Shown here: piece after piece, positions 33,495 through 43,160 of the stretch
Numbering within the stretch: position 1 is the first letter of the stretch
Layout of the letters: every line of letters starts with the position of its first letter
Assembly: GCF_000276665.1 (NCBI RefSeq)
Contig: NW_004955463.1
Coordinates: 4,169,737-4,233,736 of the forward strand
Source of the DNA: Chinchilla lanigera
Taxonomy: Eukaryota; Chordata; Mammalia; Rodentia; Chinchillidae
Direction of reading: 5' to 3'
DNA: 64,000 bases
Notes under the pieces: generated by a model
Databases searched by the model: none
What the model saw: the letters and a program-made list of their open reading frames with translations, nothing else
Told to the model about the DNA's origin: nothing
Program-made: the position numbers and the translations under genes

Positions 33495-34554
33495 GATGAT
33501 ACCAAATCAATTAACCTATTTTCCATTTTTGAAGGGAATGATGTTAAGAGTGTTAAAATTCAGAAAATAAGAGAAAGTCTGAAGGAGGGTTTTGATTTCC
33601 CTAATCTAAGCAGACTTTCTTTAGCTCTGGCTATGGTGGGACAATGTGGGTCAATTTGTTTTGAAGGGTCCCAGAATGTGACAACAGGGACAAGTTTATA
33701 GACCATATCTGAGCAGAACCTTACTTTTTAAAGAAACTTGTGTTCAGTTGAATTCTTGGGATTTGGATCAAAGGAAGAAAACAAGACTAATTCAAAGCAA
33801 AACAAGAAAGAGAAATGTTTGGGTCTAAATGTTTACTTTGTACCACCTGGAACTGTATCATAAAATATCAGTGATTCAGCTTATGAAGCTATGCTGCCAA
33901 AACAATGCCTTTAAATGTGCTTGGAACATAATTTGTGTTTAATTTTAAATGAAGCTGATTAGAAGTGTATATGTTTTATTTACCAACAAGGCCAAATTGC
34001 TCACTAGTGTGGGCTATGTTTCTGCCCAAGCTTTGTAGGTGCCAAAGTCTATATTTAAAAAGCCCCAATTCTAAAGGGAAAATAGGAATTTTCCAACTGG
34101 CAGCTCTCATCTTGCTTAATTAGATGGTATTAGGAAGAAAAACGTTGGCCATGTTATCTAGAAGAAAGTATTATTAGAGATGGCATTATATCCTAAAAAC
34201 ACTTAATATCCTGTGTTCTGATCTCAAATGTGCCATCTGGAGTAGTTACTTGGAAAGAATTACTGAAAATTGATAAGAATCTTTACAAATGCTTCACTAA
34301 TTCATTGACAAAGATAAAACCTCACTTGATGGAAAATAGCATTACAAGTGTCATTTGTGAATAGTGATTTAATGGACAACCAAAATAGATGACAAAGAGT
34401 TATACAAGTCATGTCTCTCATGGAACCATCATCACAGCTGTGCTACTGAAAGTCAACTAAGCTTTTAGAGACCCATTTTCCTTTTTCAAAAATAGAGATA
34501 GCAACTTTCTAAAGAAAAATACATGTAAAAAGTCTTTCTGAGATGAAGAAATGA
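33495..34554. other. anonymous sequence, possible old retroposed or conserved non-coding DNA
   Basis: No interspersed repeat was recognised for about 1 kb. The base composition is even and there are no long frames. Confidence 0.4.
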
Positions 34555-34640
34555 ATGCTAGCTATGATGCTAGGCCTTTGGTTCAGTCCCCAGCACTATA
34601 AAACAAATAAAATACAAAACCAAACCAAACAACAAATACT
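34555..34640 (+). repeat. dID/ID-like SINE 3' fragment
   Basis: TGATGCTAGGCCTTTGGTTC and AGTCCCCAGCACTATAAAAC, followed by an A-rich tail, match the B-box end of an ID-type SINE. Confidence 0.55.
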
Positions 34641-34644
34641 TGCT

Positions 34645-35490
34645 ATCACAGTTTACATACCTGTTAAAATGCTCCAAATTCAGAATACTGGCAAGACCAG
34701 TGCTGTGGAGGATTAGAACAATAGGAGCTTTGACTTACTGCTTGTGGGAATAAAAATGGTATAGTCACTGTGGGAGACACTTTGTCAGTTTCTTACAAAA
34801 GTAAATATATTCTTATCATATGGTCCACAATCATGATTCTTGGTATATACCCTAAGGCTTTGAAGATTTATGTCCACCCAAAACCTGTATATAGATGTTT
34901 ATAGTAGCTTTATTTATAATTGTCAAAACCTAGAAGCAAAAAAGATATCATTCGTACAACTAAGTAAAACGATAAAGAAACTGTGGTACATCTAGACAAT
35001 GGAAGGTTGCTTGGGGCTAAAAAGAAATATGGAATCATGAAATCACAAGGAGGAACATTAAATACATATTTCTAAGTGAAAGAAGACAATGAAAAAAGGA
35101 TGTGTTCTGTATATTTGCAACTATATAACATTCTGGAAAAGGTAAAACTATGAAGAAGGCAAAAAGATTGGGCATAGCCGGGAGTTAGGAGGAGGGGATA
35201 AATAGGCAGAACACATTTTTAAGATAGTGAAACTATTCTGTATGATATGATAAAGGTGGATATAGGTCAAACCCATAGGATATACACCACCATGAGTGAG
35301 TCTTGTTGTAGTTTTGGACTTGGTTGATATGTTAGTATCAGTTTATTGATTGTAATAAACTTAGGTGGATGATGTTGATGGGAGAGGTGATACAAGTGTT
35401 GAGGTTGTGGGACTACCAGGCATCTCTGTACCTTCCCTTTGGTTTTGCCATCAACCACAATCTGTTCTAAAAAATAAAATCTTAAAAAAG
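34645..35490 (+). mobile_element. old L1 (L1M) 3' portion, sense
   Basis: The L1 ORF2 C-terminal landmarks are in order: GGCAAGACCAGTGCTGTGG, TGTGGGAGACACTTTGTCAG, TATACCCTAAGGCTTTGAAG, ATAGTAGCTTTATTTATAAT, CTAGACAATGGAAGGTTGCT and a 3'UTR with AGTCTTGTTGTAGTTTTGGA. Many frameshifts. Confidence 0.72.
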
Positions 35491-35499
35491 TTATACTAA

Positions 35500-35577
35500 G
35501 TTTGGCGTGGTGGCACTTGCCTATAATCTAGCACTCTGGGAGGCTGAGGTAAAAAGATCTCAAGTTTCAGATCTTTA
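35500..35577 (+). repeat. B1 SINE, 5' half only
   Basis: GGCGTGGTGGCACTTGCCTA and GCACTCTGGGAGGCTGAGGT, then it breaks off after AAGATCTCAAGTTT. The matching 3' half lies 460 bp to the right (36037-36162). Confidence 0.75.
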
Positions 35578-35917
35578 AAGACAAATATGTATTTAAATTT
35601 CCTCCTTGTGATTTCATGATTTGATATTTCATTTCTTCTTAGCCCTGAGCAACATTCCATTGTCTGGATGTACCACAGTTTCTTTATCCATTCATTTTTT
35701 TTTTTTTTTTTTTTTTTGGTTTTTCTCCGGTACCAGGAACCGAACTCACGACCTTGCGCTTGCCAGGCAAGCGCTTTTGCCGCTGAGCTAAATCCCCAGC
35801 CCCTATCCATTCATTTAATTGTGCCAATGATATCCTGTTTGCTTCCAAGTTTGGGCAATTATGAATAAAACTACTATAAACATCTGTATGCAGAGTTTGG
35901 GTAAACATAAGTTTTCA
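35578..35917 (-). mobile_element. L1 ORF2 3' fragment, antisense, carrying an ID
   Basis: CATTCCATTGTCTGGATGTACC, CAGTTTCTTTATCCATTC, then (after the ID) TCCAAGTTTGGGCAATTATG and AACATAAGTTTTCAA. This is the antisense L1 C-terminal series. It ends abruptly at the piggyBac-like sequence. Confidence 0.75.
35698..35803 (-). repeat. young ID SINE, antisense
   Basis: TCCGGTACCAGGAACCGAAC and CTGAGCTAAATCCCCAGCCC with a long T tract. Target duplication TATCCATTCATTT at about 35685-35697 and 35804-35816. Confidence 0.95.
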
Positions 35918-36036
35918 AAGGTTCAAAGACTGTACTATGGAATTCTCTGTTTTGAAATTGCAACATTTTGTTTGGAATTTTTGCTTTGTTCTTGCATACT
36001 GTTCCTGAACTGGTCAACTTATGCTCTATTAGCAAA
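35918..36036 (-). pseudogene. piggyBac-like transposase relic, antisense copy, downstream part
   Basis: Read on the minus strand it parallels 36640-36770 of the sense copy below: TTTGCTAATAGAGCATAAG against TTTGCTAACAGAGCACAAG, and AAAATGTTGCAATTTCAAAA against AAATGTTGCAATTTCAAAAT. It encodes the stretch just after the second catalytic aspartate of piggyBac transposases. Frame-broken. Confidence 0.75.
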
Positions 36037-36162
36037 CCTGAGGGAACTTAATAACTCAGGGAGACCCTGTCTCAAAATTTTTAAAAAATGGCTGGGGATG
36101 TAGCTTAGGTGGACACTCGCTGAGTTCAGTCACCAGTACCACACACACATACACATACATAC
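36037..36162 (+). repeat. B1-dID SINE, 3' part only
   Basis: CCTGAGGGAACTTAATAACTC and GGGAGACCCTGTCTCAAAAT, then the ID-like part GGCTGGGGATGTAGCTTAGG, with an ACAC-rich tail. It lacks the B1 5' half, which is found at 35500-35577. Confidence 0.75.
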
Positions 36163-36370
36163 ACATTGAGTTTATTACTCTGCAAAGAAGGACCTGATGG
36201 CTGAGTTCCAGGATAAATGTCTAAATTAAAAGCATAAGTCTTCACATCTACAAGGGTAAATGCACAAAGGCTGAAATGCAAGTAAAACATTCTGTGTGCT
36301 TGTAGAGCCATATTAAAAAATGTGTTACTATGACACTTCAATAGCTGAACTGCAAGCATTCATAGGTTTG
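36163..36370 (-). pseudogene. piggyBac-like transposase relic, antisense copy, upstream part
   Basis: On the minus strand it encodes a stretch reading VKTYAFNLDIYPGTQPSGPS, nearly the same as the sense copy (VKTYYAFNLYIYPGTQPSGP). The two antisense parts together lack about 90 bp that include the DNWFTS region. The SINE 3' half occupies that place. Confidence 0.8.
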
Positions 36371-36399
36371 CTGTACTTAGCACAGATTTCTCACAGTGA

Positions 36400-37545
36400 T
36401 CACAGGAATATAAAAGACTTACACACAGAAGTGATGGGTCAAAATATGGCATGAAAATTTATGCCCTTGTTGGTGTGAAGACTTATTATGCTTTCAATTT
36501 ATACATTTACCCTGGAACTCAGCCATCAGGTCCTTATTTGTACGGTGATAAACTGAATGATGTTGTGAACATACTTGTTGCTCCCATCTCCCAAATTAAT
36601 TGGAATGTGACATTCAACAATTGGTTTACCAGTTTCCAACTGATGTTACATTTGCTAACAGAGCACAAGTTGAGCAATGCAGGAACTGTATGCAGGAACA
36701 AAGGAAAATTTCCAAATGAAATGTTGCAATTTCAAAATAAAGAATTTTAAAGTACAATCTTTGAACTTCAGAAAGATATAACATTGGTTTCCTGTATGGG
36801 AAAGAAAAACAGACCGGTACTGCTGATATCAACGTTTCACAAAGATGGAAAAAGATTGATAGGGAAACCTCAACTAAACAGAAGCCTGAGATGAAAACGT
36901 TCTACAACAAAACCAGAGGTGGAGTACATACTGTTGAGGAGTTATGCAGCAAGTATGATGTCACCCCAAACACAAAGCATTGGCCAATGATTATGTTTTA
37001 CTCGATCCTAAACATGTGTAGCATGAATAGTTTGGTAATTTACAAAGAATGTAGCAAGTATATAATATCATGGATAAATTTTCTTAGAGGACAGGGACTG
37101 GAACTCGTGAGAGATCATTTACAGCAGAGGAAAACCAAAGTGTTTCTGCCCAGGAAAATGCAAAACTATTGTGGAGCACACTGATGAGCTGACAGATGAA
37201 CAGGCAGGTACAGCACCACAAAGACCTACTATAACAACAAGAAAACAAGATGTCAGCTATGCCCTACAAAAAAGGACAAGAAAACAAAATATGTGAGCTA
37301 TCAGTGTAAGTGATACCCGTGTATGGAACATGCAGTTGTCATGTGTGAAGATTGCCTTGGGTTTGACAGTTGAAGTAGGGATTATTTCTGTGATGGACTT
37401 TTGTTTGTGTTTATATTACAGTTCACACAGTTTTTACTTCTGATGTTATTGTTTAGGTTTTGTGAGCAAGTACACAGCTGTGTAAAATGGCGATGTTTAT
37501 TTTAAGTGCACAATACATATTAAGAATTTAATACTTTACTCATTG
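36400..37545 (+). pseudogene. piggyBac-like DNA transposase pseudogene (sense)
   Basis: PiggyBac transposases move DNA by a cut-and-paste DDE mechanism and end in a cysteine-rich zinc-binding domain. Several family signatures occur here in order. The core strand VKTYYAFNLYIYPGTQPSGP lies near 36481-36540. NNWFTS near 36620 is the family's DNWFTS, with the second catalytic Asp replaced by Asn. A stretch ending ISTFHKDG lies near 36830. FYNKTRGGV near 36900 is followed by HTVEEL, with His where the third catalytic Asp (GGVD) should be. WPMIMFYSILNMC lies near 36980. The cysteine-rich tail near 37250-37355 (CQLCPTKK, then a stop, then CMEHAV and CEDC) completes it. Stops and frameshifts separate these parts. 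The N-terminus and first Asp are missing. It is dead and is not PGBD1-5 itself as far as can be judged. Confidence 0.85.
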
Positions 37546-37559
37546 GTATTTTGTGTTCT

Positions 37560-37960
37560 TGTTAACTACATACTGTATAATAGAAGAGTTTCCTGACAAA
37601 ACAGAGAGACCAGTGAGATCTCAAGTACATCCTACCAAAAGGCCAGGAAAGCAAAACGTACATGCTGTCAATGTAAGCGATACATGTGTGTGGAACATGC
37701 TGTTATATGTGCAGACTGCTTAAGTGTGATAATTGAAGTAAAGCTTTTCTTTATAAAGTGCTATTCACAGTTTCATTGTAGTTCACATAAGAATTTACTT
37801 GTGTTGTTCTTTTCTAGACTTTGTACACCAAAAATGTTGTTGAAAACTTTGATGCTTTGTTATAAACACTCAATAAATATTAGACATTCAACCCTTTATT
37901 TTTGTGATACTTTTTTGGTTAAACACTCATTGATATAACAAAACTCATACAATTAAAATT
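37560..37960 (+). pseudogene. second copy of the piggyBac-like C-terminal tail
   Basis: It repeats the cysteine-rich end of the previous copy: a CQCKRYMCVEHAV block followed by CADC is encoded near 37663-37720. After it comes a 3' region similar to that of the first copy (both have a TCACAGTTTCATTGTAGTTCAC-like segment, and both end near CAATA(A)ATATTA(A)GA). The body of the gene is absent. Offset between the tails is about 360 bp. Confidence 0.75.
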
Positions 37961-38214
37961 AATAATTCATCAATATGAATATTCTAAAGAATAAATGTGG
38001 GTCTGGCAGACTCATGTCTCTGTACTTTTATGACAAAATTAGTGTTATGCTTCACCTTAATCTGTGGCTAGAGATAATCTCTCCTTTTCTTTTTTCCGTG
38101 GTGGCAACTAGCTAGTATTTCTCTTATAGATGCCTATTATATCCTAATACATGTTATTTGCATGCAGTTCTTGTTCCTTATAGCACTAATGACAACACTA
38201 ATAATATACTTTCA
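37961..38214. other. anonymous sequence
   Basis: Nothing recognised. No TTAA-flanked terminal inverted repeat for the piggyBac element was found. Confidence 0.4.
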
Positions 38215-38312
38215 TTGTTGGGAGTATTGGTGTTGGGGACTGAAGCCAGGGCTTTGCACATGCAAGGCAACACTTGATCTACCACTGAGCTCCACCTCCA
38301 ACTCAACCATTG
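38215..38312 (-). repeat. ID/dID-type SINE, antisense
   Basis: TGTTGGGGACTGAAGCCAGG, GCTTTGCACATGCAAGGCAA and TCTACCACTGAGCTCCACC are the reverse complements of the B and A box regions. Old. Confidence 0.7.
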
Positions 38313-38369
38313 TTTTGAAGGTTCAGTAGATGGCAAATACTGACAGCTGGAGTTTTATTCTTCTTCATA

Positions 38370-38535
38370 AATCTATAAAGCAAGTAACAATGTCTCTATC
38401 CTACAAAGACCAAACGTAAGCTCTGAGGGCTTAATAAAGTGATCTAAGAGTAGAGGGCTAGCAAGTGGTAATGCTGGGATTCAATAGTGCCTCAGTGCAA
38501 CTCCAAAGCCCATTCTGCCCTTTTACTAAGTCTTG
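38370..38535 (-). repeat. MIR SINE, antisense
   Basis: CTATAAAGCAAGTAACAATG, AGTAGAGGGCTAGCAAGTGG, TAATGCTGGGATTCAATAG and CTCCAAAGCCCATTCTGCCC correspond to the antisense MIR series. A second MIR-like piece follows near 38590-38690 (CATTTACTGAACACCTATAT). Confidence 0.65.
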
Positions 38536-38699
38536 AAGTTCTTTAAAAGCAAGGTTGAGAAGGTTGAAGAAAAAGCAAGGTTGAAGAAACTACATTTACT
38601 GAACACCTATATGGACCTGGAACTGGAGCAGTTATTACAACATTTATCTGTGAGCTAAATTATATAGCCTACATCTTGCAATAGAGAAAACCACAATTC

Positions 38700-39080
38700 A
38701 CCATAAATATATTTTAAGGGAACTGACTGTAATAAGGTATTTTCAGTTCATATAACTGGCAAAAGATTGGTAACCAGAATATATGAATATTACTCACAAG
38801 TCACTAAAGAAAATAATAACTACCCTTATAGGAAAATGGACAAAGAGATAAACAGAGAATTCAACAAAAGAGAAATCAAAATGACCAAAAATATATTAAA
38901 TGATGCTCAGCCTTAATATATGAAGGGGAATACAAATTAAAATAATTAGACATTATTTCACACACATCAAGCTGACAAAAACTAAAATGACAGACAATCC
39001 CAAGTGTTACATTAATATGAAGTTTTATATACTGGAAGTGAGAATGAAATTGACACAATCATTTTGGAAAGATATTTTAT
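38700..39080 (+). mobile_element. old L1 (L1M) ORF2 fragment, sense
   Basis: GGAAAATGGACAAAGAGATA, AACAGAGAATTCAACAAAAG, ATGATGCTCAGCCTTAATAT, GGGGAATACAAATTAAAATA and ACACACATCAAGCTGACAAAA are classic L1 ORF2 C-terminal phrases. Confidence 0.7.
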
Positions 39081-39429
39081 CATGTGATGTAGCTTTCTTT
39101 ATTTTCTGTCTTTGAATATCAAATTATCATATACTTAATAATCTGAAGCAATATTCATTTGTTCTTTTACAGTTTCTGTAGATTAGCAGTGTGGGTGAGA
39201 CTTAGCTGGGGTCTCTGATCAACATCTCAAAGACTAAAATTTAAGTTCTCACCAGACTATGTTCAGATTGGACATTTGAGTGGGAAAGAATCTGCATACC
39301 AGCTCCTATGGGCTGCAGATGGAATCTACTTCCTCATACCTATAGAATTCATTGCAGTATGTTTTGGCAAAACCAGCACTGAAAAAGTAGACTCTGTATT
39401 ATTGTAAGTCTTTGGTCTGTAGATAAAGA
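39081..39429. other. anonymous sequence
   Basis: Possibly a degraded LTR. No family assigned. Confidence 0.35.
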
Positions 39430-39960
39430 AGCCTCTCTTCCTAGCTTTGTTTCAGCCAACATAACCTTTCATTTGGTACACTTCAACTTCACCATGTAGG
39501 GACTTTAACTGAAAGGAAAAAGCTGTAGAAGAGAAAATTGCTCTTTTTAAAACTTTCTTTATTGAAACTGCCTAGCTCTGTAACTACTTCATGGCTTTAT
39601 AATTACTTTCTTGATTCCTATAGCCGTGAGAGCATAACTGAACATACAGGATGCCTGATTGTACCATAGTACCAAGCTTTGTAAACTGATGATCATTAAT
39701 CTACCCTTATAACTGATGATCTCACCCTGCTAACTAATCAGAAGAACTTCCAAACTGGTCTGTCTCACTTTTGTACCTCCTTTATACCTCCTACTTGTGC
39801 ATCATATGAAAGATCTAGACCACCAGAGATGGAGGCCTGATATTCTGGGCATAATTCCAATCAGTGCTCATCAACGTGAATAAATCTGCCTCCACATTCT
39901 GAGTGTTGTTTCAGTGTTTCTTCTTGCTGTTGAGTAACAACAACTAACCTTTGCCCTAAC
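39430..39960 (+). repeat. putative endogenous-retrovirus LTR
   Basis: The 3' part has a retroviral R-U5 flavour: CTCCTTTATACCTCCTACTT, then AATAAATCTGCCTCCACATT (polyadenylation signal) and a T/G-rich end. No primer-binding site, coding region or second LTR is present. Family unknown. Confidence 0.4.
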
Positions 39961-41334
39961 CTTTGCCATATAGTGTAACCTAATCAAATGAGGGTCATCC
40001 CATCCTCTTTGCTACCTTTCATTGTTTAGGAAGACGTCACTGTGTCTGTGGCTCAAGGACAGGGCACTACTCAAGACTGTGGGAAATTGGGAGCAACCTT
40101 AGGGCATGTCCACAGCAGGGCTGGAGACTTGAATTTGTCCAAAATATTATTTCTTCTTAAAAACCAGATTCTAAATGTTAATATTTGTTCAATTTTAGTG
40201 CTACACAGACAGGCACCTCATATTACTTCTGGACTTTATTATTTAAACAGTTCAGAAAAGTATGCAACACATTGTTTTTAGAAATTAATAAGTGGGTTAC
40301 CCAACAAAGGATAGTTTCAAAGACTAACAGAAATAGAAGAGGACGAGAATGTGGAAAATCTAGTCTAGAAGATATCATTCCTTTGTTGGCACATCTGATT
40401 TTGAGAGCTCTGATTATACTTTGGCCTGTGGATCTGATATCTGCCCTTCATACTCAATTAACAAAATTCATGTGTGCTGTATTTTCATTTGATGTAACAA
40501 GAGATGAGTTCCCTTGGCTCCCAACTTTGATGTTAGTAGCTGGGAGCATCTGGCTTCTTCTCACAGTTGTTATCTAAGAGCTACTGCAAGTCAAGACAGT
40601 TAGTGCCCACAACCATTAAACACATTTGTAGTCCATGTTTCTATAAAAAGAAAATTAATCTCCCAGTAACTTGTTGACTAGGTGACAGAACTGGCTGGTA
40701 TCCTGCAAACGTCTCATCAAATGTAGCTTAAGTCTACATCCCAAACTTTAAATATGCGTTTACTTCAGCAGGCATTAGCAAAGCATAACAGGTTTTTACA
40801 AGATATAGGCAGACTTGAGGTTTGAATTATATAAACAGATTTTGGTGCCAAGAGAAAATCCTACTTTATAAGCAGCTCAAAGGAGTAGAAGGTCTGAGTA
40901 GGTGTTTAAGTAGGGACAAAAGCAATCCCTTTCCAGAAGGACAGAGAATGGTGAAGACATTCACACCTGATTTAACATTTTCAAGCTCTCTATTACTTGA
41001 TTTACTACTAATTTTAAATTTGTTTGCCATTTTTCTTGCATTTCATTTAGGGTTTTGTTTGTTTTATCTCCCTCAGTAAAATCCAATGAAAACAAAAAAA
41101 CTGGAAGTTTACTCTAGAAAATACTTACAGCAACCTTTTGTCAGCCTATCCTTATGGCGATTCAAGGAACCAAAGTCACCCACCTCCAGCCACAAGTAGG
41201 ACCAAGAAATGCATACCATGTAAGCTTCTCTATTAATCTATATGTGATGCAAGCTCAGTTTGAACAAGGGCGGTGTTGATTAGAAAAACAAGTGGCAACA
41301 GAGCATCCTGGTGACAGATAGGAGTATACAAGAG
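39961..41334. other. anonymous sequence with a 130-codon open frame
   Basis: A plus-strand frame at 40185-40577 starts with ATG and has a hydrophobic C-terminus rich in Leu, Ile and Val (last ~20 codons), but no recognised domain. Without a conserved homologue or a splice/transcript context it is most likely chance. No repeat was recognised around it. Confidence 0.4.
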
Positions 41335-41456
41335 AAATTGCAAAGCTGAGTGGTGCACACCCTTAATCTCAGGACTAGAAGGCTAAAGAAAGAGGATCAC
41401 AAGGAGTTTGAGGCCAACCTGGGCTACATAGTGAGACTCTATTTCAAAACAAGAAC
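41335..41456 (+). repeat. B1 SINE
   Basis: AGCTGAGTGGTGCACACCCTT, TTAATCTCAGGACTAGAAGG, GAGGCCAACCTGGGCTACAT and AGTGAGACTCTATTTCAAAA. Monomeric centre, diverged. Confidence 0.85.
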
Positions 41457-41579
41457 TCTGCAGCCTACCTGCTCCAGATGAGTGTCAGTTACAGGGTTTG
41501 TCCATTGCTAATGTGTCAAAGAGCCTCAGTGCTTTGCCCTGTGTGGTGGTGCTACTTCCCCCTCTCAAGCTGGCAGCTT

Positions 41580-42835
41580 TATTGAATACCATCCTCAGAC
41601 AACTCTATAAGCTATATTACTCAGTAATAAATCACCTCAAAACACAGATCTTTGTCATCACCCATAGCTCTTAAGCATCAAAAATCTGAGAATAGAATGA
41701 CTGGGTGTCTTCGGCTGAGGGTCTCTCATGAGACTGTTTCCAAGATACTGGTAAAGGCTGCATCCATATATGGCTTATCACAGCTTCTGAGATGGCACAG
41801 TCATGGTGCTGTTGGAAGGAAGTTTTGTTTTCTCCCTGTACTTTGCCAGACCTCAGCTGCTTGAGTGTCTTTATGACATGGCAGCTGACTTGCTCAGAGA
41901 AGGGAAGTAATATAGCCAAATAACAGAGGCTTTTATAACCTGATGAGAGGGTAGGTGAATAGAAAGGGGAATAACAGTGATTAAGATATTTACCAGTTTC
42001 CCAAGATGGATGTAAACTGTTACATATTCCAAACATATACTAATAAAAGAAGAAATTTCAAAAATAAGAAGTGCTATAACATCATTTCTACAGCATTTAC
42101 TTGTCCTGTTACTGTCTGGTTCTGGGTGTTGCCAACAAAAATTTGGAAGTGAGTTAGATTGAGATAGCAGAAGTTTGTTGAAAGTGAAAACTAAGAGAGA
42201 GAGTGTGTGCTTAGTGAGGCTGAGCAGTGCAGTGCCAACTAAAGAAGAATGCAAGGCCCAGAGGCTTTCAGGGCAATGTGGCTTTCTAGCGATCTCTCAT
42301 TTGGTTCTCCCACTATGAGGTGGTCGTGAGCCCTGTACATAGGGAGAGTAATAGACAATTCTATCTTGTATAACCTTTGGGGGTTCCTTGAATGTTTCTC
42401 TCCATGATGCCTCTGTTTTTAGATTCATGAGGTACAGTCCCTATGCATGAGAACTTAACTGACCTGGGACCCACCTGAGCACACTCTCCTGCCATACTAA
42501 GTCTGCCTGCATCTGGGGACTTTCCCTGTTCTGGGTACCATGATTTTGTCATTCAGCTCTTCAGCCACAGGCACAGGATGCAGAGGTGGGCTAATGGGAG
42601 TTTTTGGGGTGGAAGCAGGTCAGTAGGTGCACACTACCTTCACTGCTTTTCTCCAGCATTAGGTGTCCCACTAACTTGCTTTTCTCAATCCTTCTGTGTA
42701 TTCCATTTGTCCCTAGGTTAGTCATACAGATCAACCCTGACATACTCTGGGAGGGGATTACGTAGTATCTGACAAAAAAAAGTCAGAAGCCCCTGGAGAC
42801 CACCTTGGAGGCAGGCTACCATAGTTATCCAAAGC
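41580..42835 (-). repeat. MLT1D-type MaLR LTR, antisense, split by an insertion
   Basis: The left part (41580-41945) carries the antisense MLT1D series: CTGAGGGTCTCTCATGAGAC, AGCTGCTTGAGTGTCTTTAT, GACATGGCAGCTGACTTGCT and AGGCTTTTATAACCTGATGA. The right part (about 42705-42835) resumes with AGATCAACCCTGACATACTC, TGGGAGGGGATTACGTAGTA and CACCTTGGAGGCAGGCTACC. About 760 bp of other sequence separates the two. Confidence 0.78.
41946..42704 (-). repeat. insertion inside MLT1D, possibly another LTR
   Basis: This segment has no MLT1D similarity. The minus strand contains TTGTTGGCAACACCCAGAAC near 42125, recalling the end of the LTR-like element at 49125-49705 (GGTTGCTGGCAACACTGG). No target duplication was found. 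Confidence 0.35.
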
Positions 42836-42959
42836 AATAAACTGTGCTTTGATACTCCTCTCTTCCTGTTTCTAGTGACCTTTTTCTCTAGTACATTAAA
42901 GTTTGTATTATCCTTTGGAATGGGAAAAATCTAAAAATATAAACATTTTAATGTTAATA

Positions 42960-43160
42960 TTGAATTCATAAATTGCCCCTCCAGAAGTATTTCACTTTAA
43001 AAGAGAGGTTTCCTTTGGAAATGATAAAAATATCCTGGAATTAAATAGCAATGATGGATACACAATATTGAAAATATATGAATACCACTGAATTGTACCT
43101 TTTAAAGTGCTTAAAATATGTTATTTAAATTTTATCTCAATAAAAGTATTTTTTTAAAAG
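42960..43160 (+). mobile_element. L1MA-type L1 3' end, sense
   Basis: GGAATTAAATAGCAATGATGG, CCACTGAATTGTACCTTTTA and AATTTTATCTCAATAAAAGT are the known ending of old L1MA-type elements, terminated by T/A-rich sequence. Confidence 0.78.

Noticed and set aside
33287..33526. Minus-strand retrogene starting at the poly-T tract
   Set aside because: The Lys run is the homopolymer itself. There is no recognised protein and no target duplication around the tract.
35684..35908. Lys-rich minus-strand frames around 35496-35908 as nuclear-signal proteins
   Set aside because: The Lys runs are the ID SINE tail read in frame, and the ends are antisense L1.
36451..36750. Functional domesticated PGBD-type gene
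   Set aside because: The frame stops at 36750, later parts are in other frames, and two catalytic Asp positions are substituted.
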